Positions 21,710 to 28,793 of a stretch of 37,901 nt of DNA are shown in pieces. Source of the DNA: Chloroflexota bacterium (GTDB taxonomy: Bacteria > Chloroflexota > Anaerolineae > Anaerolineales > Villigracilaceae); assembly GCA_024434165.1 (NCBI GenBank), contig QMIW01000037.1, positions 1 through 37,901 on the forward strand, written 5' to 3'. A program made the position numbers and the translations under genes. Numbering within the stretch: the stretch's first letter is position 1; each line of letters begins with the position of its first letter. The notes beneath the pieces are model-generated. The model had not been told where the DNA came from, ran no database searches, and was given only the letters and a program-made list of their open reading frames with translations.

Positions 21710-22369
21710 ATGAAAACAAGAATCTTATTTTTCAACTTTGCCCTGATCATGGCTTTGCTCGTCGCAGCCTGCGGCGGGGCAGCAGCCGAAGAGGCGATGA
21801 TGGATAAGCCCGCAACAGAAGAATCCATGATGGACAAGCCCACCGAGGAAGCCATGATGGACAACTCCACTGAAGAAGCCATGATGGACAAGCCCACCGA
21901 GGAAGCCATGATGGAAAGCCCTGCCTGGTTCAGCGCCGCGCTGACCGATGTCCGCACCGGGCAAACCTTCACGGTTCAGGATTTCGACGGCAAGGTGGTT
22001 TTGGTGGAGGCAATGGCTGTCTGGTGCTCGAAATGTCTGAGCCAGCAGAAGCAGGTCAAGGAATTGCGCGGTCTGCTCGGCGGGCGCGACGACCTTATCG
22101 TCATCGGCTTGGATATTGACCCGAACGAAGACGCCTCCCAACTTAAGGATTTCGCGGAAACCCAGGGCTTCGACTGGCTGTACGCCGTCTCGCCGGCGGA
22201 GGCGTCGAGCGAACTCTCGTCGCTGTATGGAAACCAGTTCCTCAACCCGCCCTCCACACCCATGCTGGTCGTTGACCGTCACGGCAAGGTTCATCCGCTG
22301 CCCTTTGGCATCAAGAGCGCAGAGGAACTCCTGGAATTCATCCAGCCGTTTCTCGACGAAACCATGTAA
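21710..22369 (+). CDS. TlpA-like thiol-disulfide lipoprotein with Met-rich acidic repeats
   Basis: The protein has 219 residues. Lipobox LVAAC gives lipidated Cys21. Residues 27-71 are five imperfect copies of EEAMMDKPT, which tether a thioredoxin domain from about 73 on. The domain has the redox motif WCSKC (Cys106, Cys109), the strand VIGLDIDPNED, and cis-Pro in NPPSTPMLVVDRHGK. It reduces or exchanges disulfides on the outer face and is probably re-reduced by the CcdA-type protein encoded 77 bases downstream. The methionine/acid-rich repeat may bind copper or simply act as a spacer. AAAGGAGA just upstream supports the start. The promoter carries the 22-bp-spaced operator shared with the Sec-TlpA operon. 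Confidence 0.9.
   Translation: MKTRILFFNFALIMALLVAACGGAAAEEAMMDKPATEESMMDKPTEEAMMDNSTEEAMMDKPTEEAMMESPAWFSAALTDVRTGQTFTVQDFDGKVVLVEAMAVWCSKCLSQQKQVKELRGLLGGRDDLIVIGLDIDPNEDASQLKDFAETQGFDWLYAVSPAEASSELSSLYGNQFLNPPSTPMLVVDRHGKVHPLPFGIKSAEELLEFIQPFLDETM
21788..21922 (+). repeat. Tandem 27-bp coding repeat (EEAMMDKPT)
   Basis: Five units of 27 bases (the first 30) encode EEAMMDKPAT, EESMMDKPT, EEAMMDNST, EEAMMDKPT, EEAMMESPA. Synonymous differences between units show the repeat is not brand new. It forms the flexible linker of the lipoprotein. Confidence 0.9.
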
Positions 22370-22375
22370 ATTTTT

Positions 22376-22433
22376 CATCCTCACCCCAACACCCTGCAGG
22401 TATGTTTCCCATGAGCAAGGGTTGGGGATGAGG
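22376..22433. repeat. Inverted-repeat intergenic element before ccdA
   Basis: CATCCTCACCCCAACACCCT (22376-22395) pairs imperfectly with AGGGTTGGGGATGAGG (22418-22433). The arms resemble the element at 1-70. It lies between the TlpA-like gene and ccdA; its right end GATGAGGAG supplies the likely Shine-Dalgarno of ccdA, 11 bases before the ATG. It could fold and change ccdA translation. Confidence 0.55.
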
Positions 22434-22446
22434 AGAATAAAAACTT

Positions 22447-23118
22447 ATGGAAACCATCCTCACCTCCCTTTCCCTCGGCTTGCTCGCCACCACCAGCCCA
22501 TGCGTCCTGCCGTTGTATCCCGGCTTTCTCGCCTACCTCAGCAGCGGAGGGGCAAACCTGCAAAACCCGCGCATCCGCTGCCTGCTCGGTTTCTTCGTGC
22601 TGGCGGGCGTATTGACGATGATGCTCGCATTGGGCGCTGTCATCGCGCTTTTATCCATATCCATTGGGCGGGCGCTGGCGCTGGTCATCCCCATTGCCGA
22701 CCTCATCATCATTCTGTCCGGCGTGTTATTGCTGTTGAACATCAACCCCTTCAAGAAACTTCCCCAAATCCAAACGCCGTTGTTCTCGCATCCGTTTGCG
22801 AACGCGTTCCTTTACGGCTTGCTATATGGACCCATCGCACTGCCATGTTCGGGTCCGCTGGTGGTGAGCATCTTCGCGCTTTCGCTCACCGTCGCCGACG
22901 CGCTTGGGAAGTTGAGCGTCTTCCTCTGGTTCGGTTTGGGGTTCGGCATCCCGCTCCTGCTGTTATCCTTCCTCTCCGGGGCTGCCCAACGCTGGATCAC
23001 GCGCCAATTCGCAGTGCGGGCGCGTTCGATCAACCTCGTCAGCGGTCTGCTGTTATTGGGCGTCGGGGCTTACGATCTCTCCGTCAACTGGAGTTTGATT
23101 GTCTCGTATCTTGCGTGA
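22447..23118 (+). CDS. CcdA-type transmembrane electron-transfer protein
   Basis: The protein has 223 residues and six transmembrane helices. The two redox cysteines are in TTSPCVLPLYPG (Cys19) and ALPCSGPLVV (Cys134), the hallmark PC..P motifs of the CcdA/DsbD-beta family. It carries reducing equivalents from cytoplasmic thioredoxin to extracytoplasmic thiol proteins. The TlpA-like lipoprotein encoded just upstream is the natural partner, and the Sec-TlpA protein is a further candidate. No cytochrome c assembly genes are nearby, so a general thiol-reduction role is favoured over heme ligation. Confidence 0.9.
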   Translation: METILTSLSLGLLATTSPCVLPLYPGFLAYLSSGGANLQNPRIRCLLGFFVLAGVLTMMLALGAVIALLSISIGRALALVIPIADLIIILSGVLLLLNINPFKKLPQIQTPLFSHPFANAFLYGLLYGPIALPCSGPLVVSIFALSLTVADALGKLSVFLWFGLGFGIPLLLLSFLSGAAQRWITRQFAVRARSINLVSGLLLLGVGAYDLSVNWSLIVSYLA

Positions 23119-23130
23119 TTGGGAGCCTTG

Positions 23131-23499
23131 TCAAAACGAATCCACGGCGGCTTGCAGGGTTTCGTAATTCTGGATGCTCTGTAAAAAGCCGGTGATGCCG
23201 AGCACGTGATAGACCTGCGGCGGCGCCTTGCACAATTTCACGTGCACCGCGTTATAGGCTTCCTCCTGCGGCGTGAATATCCGGTGAATCTTTTGAAGTG
23301 CGCGCATTCCGGCGCTGGTCAGCGTATCCACTTCTTCGAGGTTGATCACCAAATAACGCGCGCCTTCGTCGTACGCGCTCCTGGCTTCTGCAAGCAAAGC
23401 CTCTTCGCTTTGAGCGTCCAGCCAGCCGCGCACGTGCAAAACGGTAACCGGCACATTCCCCTGCATTTGTTCCCTTGTAACCTTAAAAGCGTTATTCAT
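23131..23499 (-). CDS. STAS-domain protein (anti-sigma-factor antagonist type)
   Basis: The protein has 122 residues. It begins with an insert-bearing N-terminus, followed by VTVLHVRGWLDAQSEEAL, ARYLVINLEEVDTLTSAGMRALQKIH and VLGITGFLQSIQNYETLQAAV. The Ser of TSAG corresponds to the phosphorylated Ser of SpoIIAA-type antagonists, so it may be switched by a kinase, as in partner-switching systems; no such kinase is in this window. GGAGG lies 7 bases before the ATG. It is a paralogue of the STAS protein at 24255-24647 and lies 24 bases after the S51 peptidase gene in the same direction. Confidence 0.85.
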   Translation of the reverse strand: MNNAFKVTREQMQGNVPVTVLHVRGWLDAQSEEALLAEARSAYDEGARYLVINLEEVDTLTSAGMRALQKIHRIFTPQEEAYNAVHVKLCKAPPQVYHVLGITGFLQSIQNYETLQAAVDSF

Positions 23500-23523
23500 G
23501 GCGTTACCTCCGGGTTGGGCGAA

Positions 23524-24249
23524 TTATAGCCGCTTTGTCTGGATTGAGAACCTTTCGCCTCTTCCATAGCCGGCGGTTGATTCGCTTCGGTAAAGCGTGA
23601 CCTTCCCGCCGCCGTATACTCCCCATTCCACATCCGTTTTCATCCGCGAATCCGTGAAGGAATCCGTTGACAACATGCCTGTATGTTCGTCAATGCCAAT
23701 GAGCGTACCGTCCGGGAGCATTTGTCTCAATTGACCCGCCCACGCTCTGCCGAAGGTATTATGATGCGGCAGGACGCAGGCGTTGGGCACCAAATTCAAG
23801 CCGCGCAGTAATTTCTTTTCGTAGGGGTCGTAGTAATGCTCGCACAACACCATCGCCCCCGCGCTGCTCCCGGCGATCACCGCTCCCGCTGTATGGGCTT
23901 CGAGAGCCGCGCTCCAGCATTGGCTGTCTTTCAATGTCTCGCCCAAATGACGGGGAAAACCTCCGAGCAGGTAGATCAGTTTCGAGGTCCGAACCGAGGC
24001 GGCGAGCGCGGAATCGTTAGCGGATTTCGAATCAATCACATCCACCGTGAATACGTTCCTCGCGCCGAGGCTTTGAAACCAGCGCACGCCGTTGTTCCCC
24101 GCCCGTTTGTGGTTGTTATCCGGCGCGGCGGCGGCGGGGATGATGCAGATGGGCGACTCGAACCCGCCAGCCAGTTCGATGGCGCGCAAATCCGGCTCGG
24201 ACATGCACCCGCCAAATTCCGCGCCGCCTTCGAGCAAAAGATACCCCAC
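23524..24249 (-). CDS. Peptidase S51 (cyanophycinase-like) family protein
   Basis: The protein has 241 residues and a GTG start 5 bases after the upstream STAS stop. It begins GYLLLEGGAEFGG, has ICIIPAAAA and LIYLLGGFPRHL, and the nucleophile elbow AGSSAGAMVL (Ser129). Later come LRGLNLVPNACVLPHHNTFGR and GTLIGIDEHTGM, whose His and Glu match the cyanophycinase pattern. The family hydrolyses aspartyl or beta-aspartyl peptide bonds. No cyanophycin synthetase is seen here, so the substrate is uncertain. It is sandwiched between two STAS genes in one apparent operon. Confidence 0.85.
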   Translation of the reverse strand: MGYLLLEGGAEFGGCMSEPDLRAIELAGGFESPICIIPAAAAPDNNHKRAGNNGVRWFQSLGARNVFTVDVIDSKSANDSALAASVRTSKLIYLLGGFPRHLGETLKDSQCWSAALEAHTAGAVIAGSSAGAMVLCEHYYDPYEKKLLRGLNLVPNACVLPHHNTFGRAWAGQLRQMLPDGTLIGIDEHTGMLSTDSFTDSRMKTDVEWGVYGGGKVTLYRSESTAGYGRGERFSIQTKRL

Positions 24250-24254
24250 TGGAA

Positions 24255-24647
24255 TCAGGCAAATGAAGCCAGCGCTTCGGCGGCGGAGGGATGGATATAG
24301 AGGCTTTGCAAAAAGCCCGCCATGCTCAACACGTAGTGCACCTGGGGAGATGGCTGCGCCAGTTTGAAATAGGGCGATTTGAAGACTTCATGCGGATGCT
24401 CCGCCCGCCAGGCTTGGATCTCGTTTTCGGGAGTGAACATTTTGTAAATGGTGTGCAGCGCCCGCAGACCCGCGCTGGTCACCACCTCCACACCATGCAG
24501 ATCCATCAACAAAAAGCGCGCGCCGGAATCGAATTCCCGCTGCGCTGCATGTACCAGTTCGTCCTCCGTTTGCCGGTCCAGGTTCCCCTCCAACTGCAGG
24601 ATGACGACCCTGCCCCCGGTCTTTGTGATTTTCAGCAGATCAGCCAT
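24255..24647 (-). CDS. STAS-domain protein (anti-sigma-factor antagonist type)
   Basis: The protein has 130 residues from ATG 24647, supported by GGAGGAG 4-5 bases upstream; a longer in-frame start at 24710 lies upstream of the TATAAT at 24692-24687 and is rejected. The core is VVILQLEGNLDRQTEDEL, ARFLLMDLHGVEVVTSAGLRALHTIY and VLSMAGFLQSLYIHPSAAEALA. TSAG carries the candidate phosphoserine. It is clearly paralogous to the protein at 23131-23499, sharing FTPE/FTPQ, PQVHYVL/PQVYHVL and GFLQS. It is first gene of the STAS-S51-STAS unit. Confidence 0.85.
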   Translation of the reverse strand: MADLLKITKTGGRVVILQLEGNLDRQTEDELVHAAQREFDSGARFLLMDLHGVEVVTSAGLRALHTIYKMFTPENEIQAWRAEHPHEVFKSPYFKLAQPSPQVHYVLSMAGFLQSLYIHPSAAEALASFA

Positions 24648-24686
24648 ATCTCCTCCGGGCGTGAATTCCATGCAAGCGACGACGTC

Positions 24687-24692
24687 ATTATA
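24687..24692 (-). promoter_or_regulatory. -10 box (TATAAT) of the STAS-S51-STAS operon
   Basis: On the minus strand TATAAT (24692-24687) lies 39 bases before the ATG at 24647, giving a leader of about 30 bases that includes the GGAGGAG ribosome-binding site. It lies just beyond the comEC stop codon. Confidence 0.5.
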
Positions 24693-24706
24693 CGCGAAAC
24701 CCCGCG

Positions 24707-27100
24707 TCACTCTCCGCCCGGTTCGGTTTCCTGCATGCCGCCCCGTTCCACATTGACCTGCATTTCAACTCCGTCCGTGCTGACATCAATCCAGCCGTTG
24801 CGGTCGGTGCGCAGGAGGGAATAGCCGCTCAGCATGTCCAGCACCTCCTGGTGCGGCAAACCGTTCAAGTCACCGGCGGCGGCGCTCAACACCACCAGCT
24901 GCGGGTTCAGGTTTTCGACGATATCCGGCGGGTTGCTCGGCGCATATCCCGATTCGGCGAGCAAAAGCACGTCCACCTTGCCGATGGAATTGCCGAACTC
25001 CAGCGACTCGAACGTACCTTCGCCTACGCCGATGGGCAGAAGCGCGCGAAAACTTCCATACTCGACGAGCAGCACGCTTCCACGCGGACCGACAGCCTGC
25101 ACCTCGATAAACGCGCCGCCGCCCAGCTCGAGCCGTTGACCAGCCTCTGCCGGCGTGACCGGGATTTCATTCTGTGCGAAGTATTCATCCAACAGGCGGG
25201 AGGAAAACGAGGCTTGCACGTTCCCGCTCCACAGGACGTTTTCGGGCGCGTACCGCTCCACGATGCGCGGCAGGGCGGCGACCTGGTTCTCCTGCGTGGA
25301 GGCAATGATGAGCCAATCCAGGCTGCGAGAGAAGAGGGGCAGACGCCTGCCGAGTTCATCCGAAAGTTCGGAGACGTTTGCCCCGCCGTTGACGAGGATG
25401 CTGCGTCCCTCCGGCGTTTGGATGAGGACGGCGTCGGCGGAACCGGCTTCGAGGAAGACGACATGGAAGCGCCCATCGCCGGATTTTGCGGAAGCCGTCC
25501 AGAACAACACCATGCAGGCGAAGACGAGGGCGAAGGCAGCGGTCAATGCAGCGGCGCGGATGGACGAAGCCGCAGACTTGAACCAGCCCTGGACGGCAGA
25601 CCAGTTCAACGTCACGGCAAGAAGCGCGGCATAGAAGGCAGCCACCGCCCAGCCGGGCACGCCGCCCAGCACGATCACACCGTTTGGCACACGGTCGAAG
25701 AATTCCACCACGCGGATGGTGTAACTTGCGAAACCCCACACGATCCATGCGAGCGCCTGCCCAAGCGGATAAATGAAGAGACTGACGAAGACCGCCAGTC
25801 CGCCGAGAACCATCACCACCGGCTGGACGGGCAGGATGAAGGGATTGGCTGCAAACGAGATGAGGGAGATGCGGTTGAAATAATATGCCATGATGGGGAT
25901 GGTCATCACCTGCGCGGCGAGGGTGAGGATGATGTTTTCATTGATGATGCGGATGACAGCGCCGGTGTCCTCTCTGGTCAATTTTGCGATGAGGCTGGCT
26001 GTAAAGTTGGAAAACGGTTCGGCGTAAAGGATCAAACCCAGGGTAGCCAGGAACGAAAGTTGAAAGCCCACATCCCACAGCGCGAGCGGGTTGATGAGCG
26101 CCATGATGAGCGCGACGAATGCCAGCGTGTTCATGCCCGCGTTGCGCCTGCCGACCTGCCGCGCGAACAGCGAGGCGCTGCCCATGAACGCGGCGCGCAC
26201 CACAGCCGGGTCGCCGCCGACCAGAAAGGCATAGAGGAAAACGAAGACCACCGCCAGGAACGCTCCCAGCCTTTCATCCCTCAGCAGAGATTTGAAGATC
26301 GAAAAGAACAAGCCCGCAATGATGGCGATGTTGAAACCCGAAATGGCAATGATGTGCGCCGTGCCGGTGTTCTTGAAGGCGTCCCGCAGGTTTTTGGGCA
26401 AGCCCGTATCCACGCCGAAGAGGATGCCCGCAAAGAGGGAGGCTTCGGGGTCCGGGAAGAGGCGGTAGGTGTTTTCGAGAAGTCTTTCCTTGAGATAATA
26501 CACAGGAATGAACAGGACGTTCCCGCCGCTGCCGGGCAGGCGCGTCGCTTCGGCATCGGACATGTAGGCGTAGACTCCCTGCCGCGCGAGATAATCGCGG
26601 TAGGAGAATTCCTCGTTCTCCGGCGGAGTCTTCAACAGTCCGCGCACACGGATGCGTTCGCCGTATTCATACGTTTCGTTCGGCGGCACGCGCACCAGAA
26701 TCGCGCCTGAGACGGGCAGGTCGCCGTCGCCGGTATCCACCGCTTCCACGTTCAGTTTGAGATTGGTGTATCTATCACGGTAGTCGGGCGGCTCGGCAAG
26801 AGACCCGGTGATCAGCAATTCGTATTCGCGGTCGTTGTAGAAGGCGATGTGGAAGGCGTCTATGGTCGGCTGGCGGAATTGGTGGTAGGCGGAACCGAGG
26901 AAGAAGATGGCGGGAAGGAGGGGGATAAAAGGATAAGCGGCGATTAACGAGGAACGGGTAACGAATTGGGAATTGCGGAGAAAAAAGAAGAGGAGCAGGA
27001 AACCAAGCGCAATCAGCGCCCACGCCCAGGCGGGAAGAGGGAACAGGCTGGCAAGGACAATCCCCGCCAGGAAGGATAATGAAATCCACAACAAGGGCAT
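24707..27100 (-). CDS. ComEC/Rec2-type membrane protein with degenerate metallo-beta-lactamase-like domain
   Basis: The protein has 797 residues. N-terminal helices and a DUF4131-like segment (YNDREYELLITGSLAEPPDYRD... GERIRVRGLLK) are followed by the Competence domain with LFAGILFGVDTGLP, HIIAISGFNIAIIAGL and VRAAFMGSASLFAR. The C-terminal domain starts FHVVFLEAGSADAVLIQTPEGRSILVNGG. Active ComEC proteins have DVGQGD and an HxHxDH metal site; here these read EAGSAD and STQENQVAAL, so the nuclease site appears lost. The pore for single-stranded DNA uptake may still work. NSQFVTRSSLI near the N-terminus is encoded by a heptamer repeat. TAGAAT is 6 bases before the ATG (leaderless-like). Confidence 0.9.
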   Translation of the reverse strand: MPLLWISLSFLAGIVLASLFPLPAWAWALIALGFLLLFFFLRNSQFVTRSSLIAAYPFIPLLPAIFFLGSAYHQFRQPTIDAFHIAFYNDREYELLITGSLAEPPDYRDRYTNLKLNVEAVDTGDGDLPVSGAILVRVPPNETYEYGERIRVRGLLKTPPENEEFSYRDYLARQGVYAYMSDAEATRLPGSGGNVLFIPVYYLKERLLENTYRLFPDPEASLFAGILFGVDTGLPKNLRDAFKNTGTAHIIAISGFNIAIIAGLFFSIFKSLLRDERLGAFLAVVFVFLYAFLVGGDPAVVRAAFMGSASLFARQVGRRNAGMNTLAFVALIMALINPLALWDVGFQLSFLATLGLILYAEPFSNFTASLIAKLTREDTGAVIRIINENIILTLAAQVMTIPIMAYYFNRISLISFAANPFILPVQPVVMVLGGLAVFVSLFIYPLGQALAWIVWGFASYTIRVVEFFDRVPNGVIVLGGVPGWAVAAFYAALLAVTLNWSAVQGWFKSAASSIRAAALTAAFALVFACMVLFWTASAKSGDGRFHVVFLEAGSADAVLIQTPEGRSILVNGGANVSELSDELGRRLPLFSRSLDWLIIASTQENQVAALPRIVERYAPENVLWSGNVQASFSSRLLDEYFAQNEIPVTPAEAGQRLELGGGAFIEVQAVGPRGSVLLVEYGSFRALLPIGVGEGTFESLEFGNSIGKVDVLLLAESGYAPSNPPDIVENLNPQLVVLSAAAGDLNGLPHQEVLDMLSGYSLLRTDRNGWIDVSTDGVEMQVNVERGGMQETEPGGE
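26942..26978. repeat. Heptamer repeat inside comEC
   Basis: GATTAAC, GAGGAAC, GGGTAAC, GAATTGG, GAATTGC follow one another with a 7-base period on the plus strand. They encode the short loop between the first two membrane helices (RNSQFVTRSSLIA) in frame. The words resemble the CAATTAC family at 9696-9735. Confidence 0.6.
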
Positions 27101-27112
27101 GAGGGAATTCTA
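27101..27112 (-). promoter_or_regulatory. -10 box (TAGAAT) for leaderless comEC
   Basis: TAGAAT (27112-27107) is followed by 6 bases (TCCCTC) and the ATG at 27100. There is no Shine-Dalgarno. Confidence 0.45.
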
Positions 27113-27129
27113 CTTTAGTTTGGAAGTAC

Positions 27130-27182
27130 GGGCGACCCGTCGGGATGGATCAGGCGCTTTACTTTCGCCGGGCGGGTCGCCC
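27130..27182. repeat. Inverted repeat GGGCGACCCG / CGGGTCGCCC
   Basis: GGGCGACCCG (27130-27139) and CGGGTCGCCC (27173-27182) are perfect 10-bp inverted arms around a 33-base loop. The element is typical of dispersed intergenic palindromes. It lies in the divergent comEC/HEAT-protein spacer (27101-27297), which otherwise holds AT-rich sequence and a lone TTTCGTAAG at 27204. Confidence 0.6.
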
Positions 27183-27297
27183 CTGCGGTTTGTAGAAAAA
27201 TTTTTTCGTAAGGTGAGTTATGAAATTGAAAGCCTCGCAGCCTTTGCCCTGTATCGAGGTCATGGGATAATTCACCCATACAAACAAGGACCATTCC

Positions 27298-28533
27298 ATG
27301 GCTAAAACAACCGTCCCATTTGAAACGCTCGCCGCCGACTTGCACGGTTCGGACTGGACCAAACGCTGCGATGCAGCGCGCATGCTGGGGCAAAGCAGGG
27401 ACCCGCGCGCAGTGGATTTGCTCCTGCCCGATTTGAAAGACCCCGATTGGCGCGTACGACGGAACGCGGTTCAGGCGCTGGGCGCGCTCAAATTCCCGCA
27501 AGCCCTTGCCCCGTTGACGGAGGCTCTGCAAGACCGGGTTGCCACCGTCCGCGAACGCGCCGCCGTCGGTTTGGGACGGCTCAAAGACCCCCGGTCCATC
27601 CCAGCCCTGCTCGAAGCCTTTCTTCGCAAAGACAAACTGCATGTGGGCAATGCGGCATATCAGGCGCTGCGCAAATTTGGGCGCAAGGCGGCTCCGCAAA
27701 TCGTCGAAGCCTTCCGGCAAAATCCGAATCCCCACCTGGTGGATCTGCTCCTCGAATTCAAAGCCGAAGGGTTGGCAGACCTGCTCCTGCCGCACATCGC
27801 CAGCCCGGATATCATCCTGAAGAGCAAAGCCATTCAGGCATTGGGGACATCGGGCGATGCGCGTGCAGCGGATGTTTTGCTCTCCCGCCTGCCCAAAAGC
27901 GACATGATGACTCAGGCGATCATGATTCAAGCGCTTGGGCAGCTGCAGGCAGTGCAGGCGCTTCCCGTCCTGCTCGATATGCTTCAAGACGACGACTTGT
28001 ACGGTCAACACACCGTGTTGTACCGCGCCGTCACCGACGCTTTGCAAACCATGAGCGGCATCAAACCGCAGATCGAAGGCGCGTTTCCAGGCGGCGGCTT
28101 CAGCCTGAACATGGGCGGCACGAACATCAGCCTTGCCGAAGGCATGAGCATTCTCGGCAGCAAGCAGGTGGCAGACCTCAACTCCATGCTGGCGAATATG
28201 GAAACGCAAGTACGAAAGGTGGGGGCGCAGCTCAATCTGCCTCCCGATTTCATCGAAAAACTCGCCGGTCAGACCTGGAGTTATGGAGCCATGTTTGCGG
28301 ATGCGCGCGACGCGAAGACGGAACGGGTGAAAGTGCTGATTGACCTCCTCAAATCGGATTCCGCCCTGACGCGCATCGCCTCTTCCCTAACCCTGGTCTG
28401 GTACACCGACCCCGGGGCTTTGACTCCCCTGGAGCAAGCCGCACAGGATTCCAACGCGAATGTGAGACGCGCGGCGGCATGGGCGCACCAGGCGCTCGAA
28501 AGAACCCTGGGCTATCTTAATGCCAGTGAGTGA
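27298..28533 (+). CDS. HEAT-repeat (PBS lyase-like) protein
   Basis: The protein has 411 residues. From residue 8 on it consists of helical pairs with the HEAT/PBS-lyase pattern: DWTKRCDAARMLGQSRDPRAVDLLLPDLKD, DWRVRRNAVQALGALKFPQALAPL, VRERAAVGLGRLKDPRSIPALLEAF and so on to about 235. A glycine-rich loop (FPGGGFSLNMGG, about 262-273) and a different helical part follow, and a last HEAT pair ends the protein (VRRAAAWAHQALER). These solenoids mediate protein binding; no catalytic motif is visible. AAGGA lies 7 bases before the ATG. It is monocistronic and the partner is unknown. Confidence 0.85.
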   Translation: MAKTTVPFETLAADLHGSDWTKRCDAARMLGQSRDPRAVDLLLPDLKDPDWRVRRNAVQALGALKFPQALAPLTEALQDRVATVRERAAVGLGRLKDPRSIPALLEAFLRKDKLHVGNAAYQALRKFGRKAAPQIVEAFRQNPNPHLVDLLLEFKAEGLADLLLPHIASPDIILKSKAIQALGTSGDARAADVLLSRLPKSDMMTQAIMIQALGQLQAVQALPVLLDMLQDDDLYGQHTVLYRAVTDALQTMSGIKPQIEGAFPGGGFSLNMGGTNISLAEGMSILGSKQVADLNSMLANMETQVRKVGAQLNLPPDFIEKLAGQTWSYGAMFADARDAKTERVKVLIDLLKSDSALTRIASSLTLVWYTDPGALTPLEQAAQDSNANVRRAAAWAHQALERTLGYLNASE

Positions 28534-28793
28534 TCGAAGAAGAAATTATCGTGATGGGTCAAAAGAAATGATGTAGAGCGAGATAGTCTCTCGCTCTACA
28601 TTTACGCAGACCCGCTGCCGAATTATTACCCGCCTGATTCGTATGCGCGCAACCATGTCAGGCAGCCTGCTCCCTGTGCTGGGGCGGCGGCTTTGAGCAT
28701 AGGTCACCGACAATTTTGCGCTACACCCGCGGGTGGGGGCATTTTGTCAATTCTTTGCTATAATGCAACAATCTTATTTCAGGAGTTCTCTCC
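28534..28793. other. Intergenic region with a perfect hairpin and an extended -10 promoter
   Basis: The region holds TGTAGAGCGAGA-tagtc-TCTCGCTCTACA (28572-28600), a perfect 12-bp hairpin followed by only three T residues, probably the 3' end signal of the HEAT-protein mRNA. TGCTATAAT at 28756-28764 is an extended -10 giving a leader of about 24 bases to the oppD-like gene, with AGGAG 10 bases before its ATG. Nothing coding is seen between. Confidence 0.6.

Noticed and set aside
23158-23166. GTTTCGTAA near the end of the first STAS gene as an operator
   Set aside because: It lies inside coding sequence at the 3' end of a gene and lacks a partner half-site and -10.
24851-26710. A 619-codon open frame opposite comEC
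   Set aside because: Charged, repetitive shadow translation with no hydrophobic pattern or motif; comEC on the minus strand is clearly real.
27204-27212. TTTCGTAAG upstream of the HEAT-repeat gene as a third regulon member
   Set aside because: No second half-site at 11 or 22 bases, and AAATTG, not a -10 hexamer, lies 10 bases downstream.
27115-28209. A 364-codon open frame opposite the HEAT-repeat gene
   Set aside because: It also crosses the inverted repeat and promoter region, has no motifs, and the plus-strand HEAT pattern is regular.
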